64,000 bases of DNA from Paractinoplanes ovalisporus (lineage in GTDB: Bacteria; Actinomycetota; Actinomycetes; Mycobacteriales; Micromonosporaceae). The notes below the pieces were generated by a model. That model was given only the letters and a program-made list of their open reading frames with translations. It made no database searches and was not told the origin of the DNA. The translations under genes were made by a program, and so were the position numbers. The stretch covers positions 310,001 through 374,000 of the forward strand of contig NZ_JAENHP010000003.1 in the NCBI RefSeq assembly GCF_016834655.1. The letters are read 5' to 3'. Position 1 is the first letter of the stretch. Every line of letters begins with the position of its first letter. Positions 8,677 to 17,167 of the stretch are shown piece after piece.

Positions 8677-9558
8677 GTGTCGTACAGCGACGTATACACG
8701 AGCGGCGGACGCCGGCTGCGTTACGAGGTGTCGGGCGCCCGTGACGGCGTCCCGGTCTTCCTGTTGCACGGCACCCCGGGCAGCCGCGTCGGGCCCAAGC
8801 CGCGCGGCGGCGTGCTCTACCGTCTCGGCATCCGCCTGGTCAGTTATGACCGGCCCGGCTTCGGCGGCTCCGACCGGCATCGCGGCCGGTCGGTGGCCGA
8901 CTGCGCCGGCGACGTGGCCGCCATCGCCGACGACTTAGGCATCGACAAGTTCACCGTCGTGGGTCGTTCCGGCGGCGGGCCGCACGCGCTGGCCTGCGCG
9001 GCCCTGCTGCCGGAGCGGGTCACCAAGGCGGCCGTGCTGGTCAGCCTGGCCCCGCACGACGCCGAGATCGACTGGTTCGGCGGGATGATGCCGTCCAACG
9101 TGCAGGAGTTCGGCACCCCCGCGCAGGACGAGTCACGCCTGGTCGAGAGCCTGCGCCTGCAGGCCGACCGCACCCGGCGCAGCCCGGTCAGCCTGCTCGA
9201 CTCGCTGCGGCAGGAGATCGCCGGCCCCGACCGCCACGTCGTCGGCGACCTGATGATGCAGCAACTGCTGGTCGAGACGTACGCCGAGGCGATGCGCGGC
9301 GGCCCGTACGGCTGGATCGACGACGTGCTGGCCTCGCGCCGCGACTGGGGTTTCCACCTCGACCAGATCAAGCAGCCCGTACGGGTGTGGCACGGCGCCG
9401 AGGACAACTGCGTCCCGCCCGCCCACGCGCGCTGGCTGGCCGAACGCATCCCCAACGCCGACCTGACCGTGCAGACGGGCACGGCCCACTTCGGCGCCAT
9501 GGAGATCCTGCCCGAGATCCTGTCGTGGCTGGCCCAGCCGGCCGAGGTCCTGGTCTGA
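8677..9558 (+). CDS. Alpha/beta hydrolase
   Basis: 293-aa alpha/beta-hydrolase. The oxyanion motif HGTPGSR and the nucleophile elbow GRSGGG (Ser) are clear, with a late Asp (HGAEDNCVPP) and His (GTAHFGA) completing the triad. GTG 8677 is chosen because GGAGGA ends 6 nt before it; GTG 8671 would leave no spacing. Followed after 5 bp by a second, unrelated alpha/beta hydrolase on the same strand, so the two are probably co-transcribed. Substrate unknown. Confidence 0.87.
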   Translation: MSYSDVYTSGGRRLRYEVSGARDGVPVFLLHGTPGSRVGPKPRGGVLYRLGIRLVSYDRPGFGGSDRHRGRSVADCAGDVAAIADDLGIDKFTVVGRSGGGPHALACAALLPERVTKAAVLVSLAPHDAEIDWFGGMMPSNVQEFGTPAQDESRLVESLRLQADRTRRSPVSLLDSLRQEIAGPDRHVVGDLMMQQLLVETYAEAMRGGPYGWIDDVLASRRDWGFHLDQIKQPVRVWHGAEDNCVPPAHARWLAERIPNADLTVQTGTAHFGAMEILPEILSWLAQPAEVLV

Positions 9559-9563
9559 CGCCG

Positions 9564-10235
9564 GTGAGCACCTTCGTTCTCGTGCCGGGAGCCTGGCACG
9601 GCGGTTGGTGGTACGAACCCCTGGCCGCGGATCGGGAGAAGCTGGGTCACCGAGCGGAATGCGTCACCCTGGCCGGTCTGTGGCCCGATGACGACCTCAC
9701 CCGGCGCCCGGTCAACCTCACCACCCACGTCGAGCAGGTCACCGAGCTGGTCGCCGACCTGACCGCGGGCGGCGGGCAGGTGGTGCTGGTCGGGCACAGC
9801 TACGGCGGTCAGGTGATCAACGGCGCCGCCGACCGTGACCCGTCGCGGGTGAGCGCGCTCGTGCACCTCGACACCGACGTGGTGGAGGACGGCGAGTCCT
9901 GCTGGGACGTGACGACCGACGACAACCGGAAATACTTCCTCGACTCGGTCGGCGGCGACGGGCTGGGCCTGGCGCCGATGCCGTTCTTCGACGAGCGGGC
10001 CCGGCCGCACCCGTTCGCCACGCTGCTCGAGAAGAGCCGGTTGACCGGGGCGTGGCGGCAGGTGCCGGTCAAGCGGTACGCGGCCGCCCTCGACACGCCG
10101 GGCGGCCCGCAGGCCCCCACCACGATGGACCGGCTGCGCGACGACCCCGGCTGGCACTACGAGGAATGGCCGACCACCCACAACGTGCTGCGCGACGGCC
10201 CCGAGCGGGTGCTGGGACTACTGCGCGACCTGTGA
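9564..10235 (+). CDS. Alpha/beta hydrolase (EstC/salicylate-esterase-like)
   Basis: 223 aa. Starts with FVLVPGAWHGGWWYEPLA, the signature of the plant-esterase/EstC-like alpha/beta hydrolases. The nucleophile is in GHSYGG and the family-typical late His is in WPTTHN. GTG 9564 lies 5 bp after the previous stop. The last 25 bp with the stop codon are repeated imperfectly 47 bp further on (10261-10285). Confidence 0.88.
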   Translation: MSTFVLVPGAWHGGWWYEPLAADREKLGHRAECVTLAGLWPDDDLTRRPVNLTTHVEQVTELVADLTAGGGQVVLVGHSYGGQVINGAADRDPSRVSALVHLDTDVVEDGESCWDVTTDDNRKYFLDSVGGDGLGLAPMPFFDERARPHPFATLLEKSRLTGAWRQVPVKRYAAALDTPGGPQAPTTMDRLRDDPGWHYEEWPTTHNVLRDGPERVLGLLRDL

Positions 10236-10285
10236 GCGCGACCGATGCCGGGCGGGTTCCAGGGCTGCTGCGCGACCTGTGAGCG
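10214..10285. repeat. Imperfect direct repeat of a gene end
   Basis: 10214-10238 contains the last codons of the hydrolase (RDL and stop). 10261-10285 repeats it with 22 of 25 positions equal, including the stop. The second copy is not part of any visible gene. Confidence 0.6.
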
Positions 10286-10470
10286 GGAACGGCGCAGGGC
10301 CACGACGACGACCGCCGCGGTGAGGCCGAGCACGGGGAAGACGCCCGCGGGACGGCGACGCTCACCGGCCAGACGGCGGCACGCAGGCCCCACACGTACG
10401 CCGGAATGACGAACCCGGGGCATCGGGGTCACCACGAGCAGCGGCGCCAGTCCCGCAGAGGCTAGATTGC
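10286..10470 (-). pseudogene. Possible remnant of a membrane protein
   Basis: Read leftward, this otherwise empty stretch gives fragments in two frames that look like membrane-protein sequence. One frame reads SAGLAPLLVVTPMP, a shifted frame continues with FVIPAYVWGLRAAVWPV, and the first frame resumes with VFPVLGLTAAVVVVALRRSR. Frame changes and the lack of a start argue for a decayed gene end. I cannot assign a family, and chance hydrophobic frames in GC-rich DNA are possible. Confidence 0.25.
10463..10468 (+). promoter_or_regulatory. Candidate -10 (TAGATT) for leaderless AraC-family gene
   Basis: TAGATT ends 6 nt before GTG 10475 with no ribosome-binding site, the same arrangement as several other genes here. 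Confidence 0.4.
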
Positions 10471-10474
10471 GCAT

Positions 10475-11389
10475 GTGTCCGGCGCCACGATCGAGAACAA
10501 GTCCACCCTCGTATATTTCGGGGACGACTCGTTCACCTATGCGGGCCGGCACGTCCACGAGCTCGAGATGCGGGTGCACACGCACAGCTTCGTCGAGGTG
10601 GCGATCGTGGCCGGCGGCAGCGGTGTGCACCACAGCCTCAACGGCCGGCAGGCACTCAAGCCGGGCGACACCCTGCTGCTGCGCCCGGGCGTGTGGCACG
10701 GCTACGAAGACTGCCGCGACCTCGAGGTCTACAACTTCTGCTTCTCGGCCGAGCTGCTGCGCCGCGAGCTGGCCTGGACCCGCGACGACCCGCTGCTCGG
10801 GCACCTGCTGTGGACCGGCCCCTATGCGGAACGTCGCCGCGGCATCCTCGCCACGCACCTGGGCGAGGCGGAACGCGCCGCCTGTTTCGCCCACCTCGAC
10901 GCGCTGGCCGAGCTGCGCGCGCTCCCGGCCCACCTGCACCGGGCCGACCAGATCGCCCAGGTGGTGCTGGCCCTGGGCTGCGTGGCCCGCGCGGTCGGCT
11001 CCGAGGTGCGGCAGGATCCGCTGCACCCGGCCGTGGTCGAGGTGATGCGCCGCATCGAGGGCGACCCGGCCCGCAACTGGACGCTGGCCGAGCTCGCCGA
11101 CGGGCTGCACCTGGCCCCGGGCTATCTGGTGCGGCGGTTCAAGTCGGTCACCGGGCTGCCCCCGGTGGCGTTCCTGTCCCGTCACCGGGTCGAGCTGGCG
11201 GCCGAGATGCTGCTGCACACCGACCGTACGGTGCGGGCCATCGCCGAGAGCGTGGGCTGGCCCGACCAGAACTACTTCGCCCGCCGTTTCCGCGCCCACT
11301 ACGGCCTGACCGCCACCGACTATCGCACCCGTTTCGCCCGTGGCGGCAAGCCGCTGGGCGAGCCCCGGGCCACCGACGACCCGGTCTAG
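10475..11389 (+). CDS. AraC family transcriptional regulator
   Basis: 304 aa. An N-terminal cupin (about 20-100; VHTHSFVEVAIV, GDTLLLRPGVWHGYE) should bind a small ligand, and a C-terminal double helix-turn-helix (about 190-295; LAELADGLHLAPGYLVRRFK, IAESVGWPDQNYFARRF) binds DNA. Converges on the Fxs operon: its last codon and stop overlap the last codons of fxsT by 4 bp. The neighbouring hydrolases are possible targets, but there is no direct evidence. GTG 10475 has a leaderless-type -10 upstream. Confidence 0.9.
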   Translation: MSGATIENKSTLVYFGDDSFTYAGRHVHELEMRVHTHSFVEVAIVAGGSGVHHSLNGRQALKPGDTLLLRPGVWHGYEDCRDLEVYNFCFSAELLRRELAWTRDDPLLGHLLWTGPYAERRRGILATHLGEAERAACFAHLDALAELRALPAHLHRADQIAQVVLALGCVARAVGSEVRQDPLHPAVVEVMRRIEGDPARNWTLAELADGLHLAPGYLVRRFKSVTGLPPVAFLSRHRVELAAEMLLHTDRTVRAIAESVGWPDQNYFARRFRAHYGLTATDYRTRFARGGKPLGEPRATDDPV

Positions 11390-14300
11390 AACGGGTGGGG
11401 GTCGAGCGTGCGGTGCAGGTAGCGGCCCTCGCGCATGGCCTCGACGGCCGGGTGGGTGTCGCCCAGGGCCTCGCGCAGGCGGCGTTGGGCCTCCCGCTCG
11501 GCGGCGGCGTTGCGGCCCTCCACGTCGGCCCGGATCAGGGTCAGGTTGGCCACGGCCCGGGCGGTGTCGGGGTGCCGCATGCCCAGCACCCGTTCGATCC
11601 GCTCCACCACCGGCATGATCATCCGGTACGCGTCGGGGACCGCTCCCCACTCGGCGGTGAAGATCGCCTGGTTGAGCCGGGCGGCCAGCCCGTACGGGTG
11701 GTCGGCGCCGAGCCGCCGTTCGAAGCCCTCGGCCGCCTCCCCCGACAGCCGCCGCGCGGTGCCCAGGTCGCCGACCGCCCGGGCCACCGTCGACCGGTTG
11801 TTCAGGCAGGTCAGCGTGTGTGGGTGGGAGGCGCCGAGGCTGGTCCGGTAGGAGCGTTCGACCCGGCCCATCTCGTCACCGGCGGTGTCGGGCTCACCGG
11901 TCGCGGCCAGGCTCACGGCCCGGCTCAGCCGGCAGGCCAGCGTCTCGGGGCTGTCCGGGCCGAGCAGCCGGTTGAGGTTGTCGTAGGCGGAGTCGAGCCG
12001 GTTGGCCGCCTCCCGGTTGCGCCCGGCGCTGCGCTCGGAGACGGCCAGGTTCGCCATCACGCTGTACGTGCGGGGCGCGTTGTCGCCGAAGGCCTGCCGG
12101 TTGCGGTTGAGGATGTCGGTCAGCAGCCCGATCGACTCGACGTACTCGCCGGCCTCGCGCAGGTCACGGCCGAGGTTGCTGCCCACCGACAGGGTCAGCG
12201 TGTGCTGTTCGCCCAGCACCAGCGTGCACCGCTCGTACAGGTGCCGTTCGCGGTCGCGGGCCTCGTGCACCCGGCCGGAGAGCCGCAGCGAGCTGGCCAG
12301 GTTGTTCATGGCCGACATGGTGCGCAGCACGTCCTCGCCGAAGATCTCGATCCAGGCCGCCGTGGTGCGTTCGTCGAGGCGCAGCGCGTCGGAGTAGAGC
12401 CCGAGCGCGCGCAGCGAGGCGCCGAGCCCACCGGCCGTGGTGAGCGTATTGGGGTGGTAGTCGCCGAGCAGTTCCCGCTGCTCGGCCAGCACCTTCTCGT
12501 CGAGGGCGCGGGCCTCGGCGAACTCGGCCCGGTCGCGCAGGATGTTGGCCAGATGGAACTGGAGCTGCAGCAGTTGCCGGTTCAGCGACGCACGGGCGTA
12601 GTCGTCGCCGAGGTCGTCGCGCAGCTCGGTCCAGCGCCGCACGTACTCCTCGGCCAGCCGCCGCCCGTCGTTGTAGCCGCCGGACTGCCACACGTAACGC
12701 ACCCGGTCGATGACGAGGCGCCGCACCGGCTCCTCGTGCGACAGGTAGGCCCGGGAGACCTCCAGGTGGGGCCAGAGCTGACGGAACCGGGCCCAGGTGG
12801 CCGGGTCGTCGACCTCGCCGGTGGGGCGGGCGGCGGCGAGGACCTGGTGCACCTCGCGGCGGGCCTCGTCGAGCTGCTCGGCGCTCAGTCGCTGCCGGAC
12901 CACGTGCTGCACGATGCGGTGCACGTGGATCTGCCCGCCGCCGATGTCGAGCTTGAGCAGCGCCAGCCGGTTGATCTGCTGGATCAGGGCGCCGCGGTAC
13001 ATGGCGTCGGAGACCATCGGGTCGAGCGGGCGCAGCAGTTCGGCCATCCGGTCGCTGTAGATCAGGTCGAGGGCGATCTGCGGCGCCAGCACCGAGCAGA
13101 GCGTCAGCAGCCGGTACGCGGCCGCCGACCGCTCCTCGAGGCGCTTGAGCGACAGGTCCCAGACCGATTCCAGGTTGGCCGGCCCGTACGTCTCGATGTG
13201 GGCCAGGTAGTCGTCGATCGGGGCGCCGGTGTCGGCCAGCCACGCGCCCGCGGCGGCGACCGCGATCGGCAGGTCACCGAGCAGCTCGGCCAGCCGGGCG
13301 GCGTCTTCGCTGCGCAGGCTGGGCACGCGTTTGCGCAGGTGGGCGACGCTCTCGCGGCGGTCGAAGACGTCGACCTGCACGACCTGGGCCCGTTCGCCCC
13401 AGCCGGCGTCGCGGGAGGTGACGATGACGTGGCCGCCGGGTCCGCTGGGCAGGAACCGGCTGACCACCGAGATGTCCTCGGCGTTGTCGAAGATGACCAG
13501 CCAGCGGCTCAGGGTGCGCCCGCGGCGCAGCGCGCCCAGCACGGCCTGGGCGTGGTCGGCGATGCCGCCGTCGGTGGCCAGCCCGAGCTCGCGGGCCAGG
13601 TCGGAGAGCTGGGTGTCGACGAAGGTGACGGGGTCGGCGTCGATCCACCAGACGAAGTCGTACGCGTTGCGGAACCGGTGGGCGTACTCCATCGCCACCT
13701 GGGTCTTGCCGATGCCGCCCATGCCCTGCAACGCCACCGGCGAGGCGCCCGAGAGCACCACCGGGCTGCTGCTGGACTGCAACCGGTCACGCAGGTCGAG
13801 CAGGTCCTTCTCGCGGCCGGTGAACTGCACGTTGCGGATCGGGGCGTTGAACAGCACCGTCGAGCGGCCCGGGTAGCGCAGCCCGATGCGGCCGCGGTCG
13901 AACTCGTCGGCCGGGTGCCCGACCAGGCGCAGCAGCCGGGCGACGGCCACCTCCTCGGTCTGGCCGATCAGGAACGCCGAGTCGCGATCGGGTTGCCCGC
14001 GCAGGGCGCTGACATCGGAGACGTACGCGACCAGGGGCGCCCGGGGGTCGCTGCGGTCGCGGGGCACGCGGGCCTGTTCGGCGAGCGCGTTGACGGCCGA
14101 CACGACGGTCAGGGTGCGGCCCTCGGGGGTGGGCACGTTGTCGGCCTCGGGGTCGACCGCGACCGCGTTGACCGTGACCCCGCTCGTCTGCAGCACCTTG
14201 GCGATCCACTCGGCCCAGAGCCGGTCGTCGGGGGCGTAGCGCAGCGCGATCTTCGACTCGGGCAGGATCGTCGGGCGCACGAACCGGGCGGCGGTGCGTT

Positions 14301-15249
14301 CGCGCAGCGACTCCTCCATCGGCGGCAGCGCGTCGATCTCGCCGTCGGTGATGTAGCGGGCCAGGGTCTCGTACGCGGCCAGCATCGAGCTGCGCGAGCC
14401 GGGCCGGTCGCCGAAGGTGGCCAGGGTCTCCTCGTACGCGTAGAACGGCACGTACGGCACCTCGACCGTCGACCAGTACGCGTCCCGCTCGCGGGCCGAC
14501 ATGCCGGACGGCAGTCCCCCGAAGCGCTGCCGGGCGGCCAGCCGGCCCGCGTCGGCGCGTTGCAGCTCGGCCAGGTCGACCCGCATCGGGACGGGCAGGA
14601 TGCGGATCTGGCGGCGGCCCTGCTGCGACGAGACGTTGGCGGCCACCGTGGCGGCGCCGTCGATGCCCTGTTCACTGAACGTGAAGCAGTCGATGAGCAC
14701 GTCGGGCATGTGGACCGTGCAGATCCCGGCGACGTCGCTCCACCCCGTACGGGAATCGATCAAGGCGTAGTCGTAGCGGGACCTCATGTCGTCGCGTAAC
14801 GCGTCGAACAGCTGCCCGCCGCCGAGCCGCTCGTAGAACTCGTCCCAGTCGCGCTCGTAGACGCTGCGCGCGTAGTCCTGGTTCTGGCTGCCGGCGCCGA
14901 GGAAGTCGAGGGTGCCGCCGGACGGGAAGTGGTCCCAGTTGATCGTGAAGGCGTGCCGGCTGACCCGGGCGTAGTCGCGGTGCCAGTCGTCGTCGCGGTC
15001 GACGTCCTGCAGGGTGGCCTGCTCGTAGCCGCGGACCAGCTCGATCACGCCGCCCGAGTCGGCCAGGGCCTGGGGGTCGATGAACGGGCGGAAGAAGCGG
15101 TGCAGGCCCGGCGACTCGAGGTCCCAGTCGGCGACCAGGACCCGCTTGCCGTTGGCGGCCAGGATCCACGCCACGTTCGCCAGCGCCATGGTGCGGCCGG
15201 TGCCGCCCTTGTACGAGTAGAACGTGACGACCTTGCCGCCGTCAGTCAT
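11386..15249 (-). CDS. fxsT: FxsT: MinD-like / NB-ARC / TPR protein of the Fxs system
   Basis: 1287-aa multidomain protein. Residues 1-200 are a MinD/ParA-like P-loop with deviant Walker A YKGGTGRT (13-20). Residues 325-460 include a conserved alpha/beta linker. NB-ARC follows, with P-loop GMGGIGKT (509-516) and a Walker B-like WLVIFDNAED. From about 860 to 1260 run tandem TPR units of the TPR_10/12 type (LGDYHPNTL, LGEQHTLTL, LGASHPHTL, LGADHPYGL), an NLR/STAND-like architecture. The name follows the family called FxSxx-COOH system tetratricopeptide repeat protein. Its ATG overlaps the end of the upstream TIR-like gene by 8 bp. It probably acts as an ATP-dependent switch sensing or scaffolding the modified peptide; the mechanism is unknown. 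Confidence 0.92.
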   Translation of the reverse strand: MTDGGKVVTFYSYKGGTGRTMALANVAWILAANGKRVLVADWDLESPGLHRFFRPFIDPQALADSGGVIELVRGYEQATLQDVDRDDDWHRDYARVSRHAFTINWDHFPSGGTLDFLGAGSQNQDYARSVYERDWDEFYERLGGGQLFDALRDDMRSRYDYALIDSRTGWSDVAGICTVHMPDVLIDCFTFSEQGIDGAATVAANVSSQQGRRQIRILPVPMRVDLAELQRADAGRLAARQRFGGLPSGMSARERDAYWSTVEVPYVPFYAYEETLATFGDRPGSRSSMLAAYETLARYITDGEIDALPPMEESLRERTAARFVRPTILPESKIALRYAPDDRLWAEWIAKVLQTSGVTVNAVAVDPEADNVPTPEGRTLTVVSAVNALAEQARVPRDRSDPRAPLVAYVSDVSALRGQPDRDSAFLIGQTEEVAVARLLRLVGHPADEFDRGRIGLRYPGRSTVLFNAPIRNVQFTGREKDLLDLRDRLQSSSSPVVLSGASPVALQGMGGIGKTQVAMEYAHRFRNAYDFVWWIDADPVTFVDTQLSDLARELGLATDGGIADHAQAVLGALRRGRTLSRWLVIFDNAEDISVVSRFLPSGPGGHVIVTSRDAGWGERAQVVQVDVFDRRESVAHLRKRVPSLRSEDAARLAELLGDLPIAVAAAGAWLADTGAPIDDYLAHIETYGPANLESVWDLSLKRLEERSAAAYRLLTLCSVLAPQIALDLIYSDRMAELLRPLDPMVSDAMYRGALIQQINRLALLKLDIGGGQIHVHRIVQHVVRQRLSAEQLDEARREVHQVLAAARPTGEVDDPATWARFRQLWPHLEVSRAYLSHEEPVRRLVIDRVRYVWQSGGYNDGRRLAEEYVRRWTELRDDLGDDYARASLNRQLLQLQFHLANILRDRAEFAEARALDEKVLAEQRELLGDYHPNTLTTAGGLGASLRALGLYSDALRLDERTTAAWIEIFGEDVLRTMSAMNNLASSLRLSGRVHEARDRERHLYERCTLVLGEQHTLTLSVGSNLGRDLREAGEYVESIGLLTDILNRNRQAFGDNAPRTYSVMANLAVSERSAGRNREAANRLDSAYDNLNRLLGPDSPETLACRLSRAVSLAATGEPDTAGDEMGRVERSYRTSLGASHPHTLTCLNNRSTVARAVGDLGTARRLSGEAAEGFERRLGADHPYGLAARLNQAIFTAEWGAVPDAYRMIMPVVERIERVLGMRHPDTARAVANLTLIRADVEGRNAAAEREAQRRLREALGDTHPAVEAMREGRYLHRTLDPHPF

Positions 15250-16417
15250 CGGGTCCCCCGTCGATTCTGGGCAGTGCGGAGTCGGCGCCCTTGGGCAGGA
15301 ACACCGGGGCGTTCTTCCGGTACGCCGTGCACGCCTGGTCGATGATGGACGGCATCCGCTCGACGAGGCGGTCGGCGTCGCGCAGCAGCGTGATCCGGTT
15401 GCGGGCGATCCCGGCCGCGATCAGGGTATCGGCCACGGTGGCGTGCAGGGTGGCGCCGCGCGCGGCGTACTCGGGGTCGGAACGGTCGGCCACCAGCAGC
15501 ACGGTCGCCCAGTCGGGGATGCGCCCGGCCAGCCCGGAGAGCCGTTCCAGCCCGTCGGGGGTGGCCGCCACCCACGGGTCGATCAGCACCAGCGCCGCGC
15601 CCTGGGCGAGCACTCCGAGGTCACCGGGCCGGTCGACGATGCGGGCGGGCTGGCCCAGGCGCTCGGCGACGTTGGCCACGTATTCGGCGATCGGGAACTG
15701 CTCGAGGTCCCGGTACGGGGTCCAGGCGCGCGGCGCCGTGCCGTACGAGCCGGTCGAGCGGCCGGGCGGGGTCTCGCCGCGCGGCGGGGCGACCACGGCC
15801 ACCGTGAACAGGATGTCGGTCGGGGCGGTGGGCTCGGCGGTGACCTCGTCGATCGCGACCGCCAGCGGGGCCGGGCGGGGCGCCTCGGAGGCCAGGGTGA
15901 CGATCTGGTAGGCCAGGCGGCGCACGATTGCGTGGTACTGCTTGCGATAGAGGGCGAGCCGCGACATGGCCTGCAGACCCTCGTCGGCGTATTCGGGGAT
16001 GCCGGCGCCCAGGCGCAGGGCGGCCGTGCGCTCGGTCTCGTGCTCCCAGGGCGGCCACGGCACCCACAGCACCGGCACCGTGAAGTGGTCGGCCATCGCG
16101 GGGTCGGCGTAGCGGCTGGCGAACGACGCCCGTTCGCGCAGCGGCCACGACTTGTTGAAGTATCCCGGCGAGTAGAGGGCCACGAAGACGTCGGTGTTGC
16201 TCAGCACCCCGGCCAGGGCGGTCTTCCAGTCGGTAAGCGGTTGCACGAGGTCGTCGTAGTAGCCGACCTGGGTGCGGCGGTCGGCGCCGACCAGCCGGGC
16301 CACCTCGGCCGAGAGCGCGGTGAAGAACTGGCCGGCCCAGTGGTCGGTGTCGGGCCGGTCGCCCGCCCGCAGCCGCACCGAGTGGCCGTAGCTGAGGTAG
16401 AAGTAGTACCGCGTCAC
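15242..16417 (-). CDS. fxsC: FxsC-type TIR-like protein (second copy)
   Basis: 391 aa. Starts with YYFYLSYGHSV, the first strand of a TIR-like fold; later VFVALYSPGYFNKSWPLRERASF resembles the TIR strand and helix bearing the conserved Trp and Glu. Residues about 1-170 form this domain. Residues 180-391 contain a second alpha/beta region (FTVAVVAPPRG; VLIDPWVAATPDGLERL) ending in a conserved tail. Start GTG 16417 overlaps the previous TGA by 4 bp, and the end overlaps fxsT by 8 bp, so it sits inside the Fxs operon. Whether it hydrolyses NAD is untested. Confidence 0.87.
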   Translation of the reverse strand: MTRYYFYLSYGHSVRLRAGDRPDTDHWAGQFFTALSAEVARLVGADRRTQVGYYDDLVQPLTDWKTALAGVLSNTDVFVALYSPGYFNKSWPLRERASFASRYADPAMADHFTVPVLWVPWPPWEHETERTAALRLGAGIPEYADEGLQAMSRLALYRKQYHAIVRRLAYQIVTLASEAPRPAPLAVAIDEVTAEPTAPTDILFTVAVVAPPRGETPPGRSTGSYGTAPRAWTPYRDLEQFPIAEYVANVAERLGQPARIVDRPGDLGVLAQGAALVLIDPWVAATPDGLERLSGLAGRIPDWATVLLVADRSDPEYAARGATLHATVADTLIAAGIARNRITLLRDADRLVERMPSIIDQACTAYRKNAPVFLPKGADSALPRIDGGPDD

Positions 16418-17139
16418 GGCTGCGGCCCCCTCTCGAAGTCGGTGCGCAAGTCGTCCGAGCTCGGCAGGTGCAGGGGTTCGACCCGGTAGTTCTGGCGCAG
16501 CCACTCGACGCGCTGCGCGATGCGCCAGACGATCGCCTCGTACACCGTCTGCTGGCCGGTGCGCAGCAGCCCGAGCAGCCCGTCGGTCTGGTAGTCGGCG
16601 CGGAAATCCTCGCGCAGCCGGGTCGGCACGAAGATGTTGACGTCGGAGACGACCGGCGGCAGCGGGGTGCTCAGCGGTGTCCACAGCACCGGCACCACCG
16701 CCGTCTCGAACGGCGGGGCGTGGTCGTGGCGGGGCACCACGCGACGGCGGGAGAACAGGTCCCACTCGCGGGCACACCACTCGCTGCCGGTCAGGTAGGG
16801 GGTGGAGAGCAGGCAGATGAGCACCTGACAGGTGCCGGCCGCGTGCAGCAGCTGCCGTTCCCACAGCTCGCCGCCGCCGCGGGCCACGTCGAGATAGCCC
16901 GGGTCGCGGCCGGGGATCGAGCCGATCAGGTTGTTGACGTTCTCGCTGAGCTCGTCGAAGAACTGCATGACGAACCGGTTGGGTTCGCGCGGCGGGCCGG
17001 CGCCCTGACGGGGCGGGTCGGGACGCCAGTAGCTCAGGAAGAACACCGGGGCGGCCGGATCGTCCCGCCCCGCCGCCTCGTCCGTGCTCGCGACCTCTCT
17101 CACAGGACGCTCAGTCAACCACGTGATCGCAACCTCCAC
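16414..17139 (-). CDS. fxsC: FxsC-type TIR-like protein (first copy)
   Basis: About 241 aa with a TIR-like domain: FFLSYWRPD opens it, and VLICLLSTPYLTGSEWCARE has the bacterial TIR pattern S-x-W-C-x-x-E, with the Glu in the catalytic position of NADase TIRs. The tail is rich in acidic and basic residues. The start is uncertain: GTG 17139 is 28 bp after fxsB but has no good ribosome-binding site, while TTG 17118 and GTG 17103 are in frame. It ends with a 4-bp overlap into the second TIR-like gene. Two adjacent diverged copies suggest a heteromeric TIR pair. Confidence 0.85.
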   Translation of the reverse strand: MEVAITWLTERPVREVASTDEAAGRDDPAAPVFFLSYWRPDPPRQGAGPPREPNRFVMQFFDELSENVNNLIGSIPGRDPGYLDVARGGGELWERQLLHAAGTCQVLICLLSTPYLTGSEWCAREWDLFSRRRVVPRHDHAPPFETAVVPVLWTPLSTPLPPVVSDVNIFVPTRLREDFRADYQTDGLLGLLRTGQQTVYEAIVWRIAQRVEWLRQNYRVEPLHLPSSDDLRTDFERGPQP

Positions 17140-17167
17140 GCAGGACGGTCGGGCTTGCCGGCTCCGG

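Noticed and set aside
10693..14799. A plus-strand open frame of 1368 codons opposite fxsT
   Set aside because: It is antisense to an obvious multidomain gene, has no domain motifs and repeats Gly/Val/Arg/Gln-rich composition expected from the opposite strand of GC-rich DNA.
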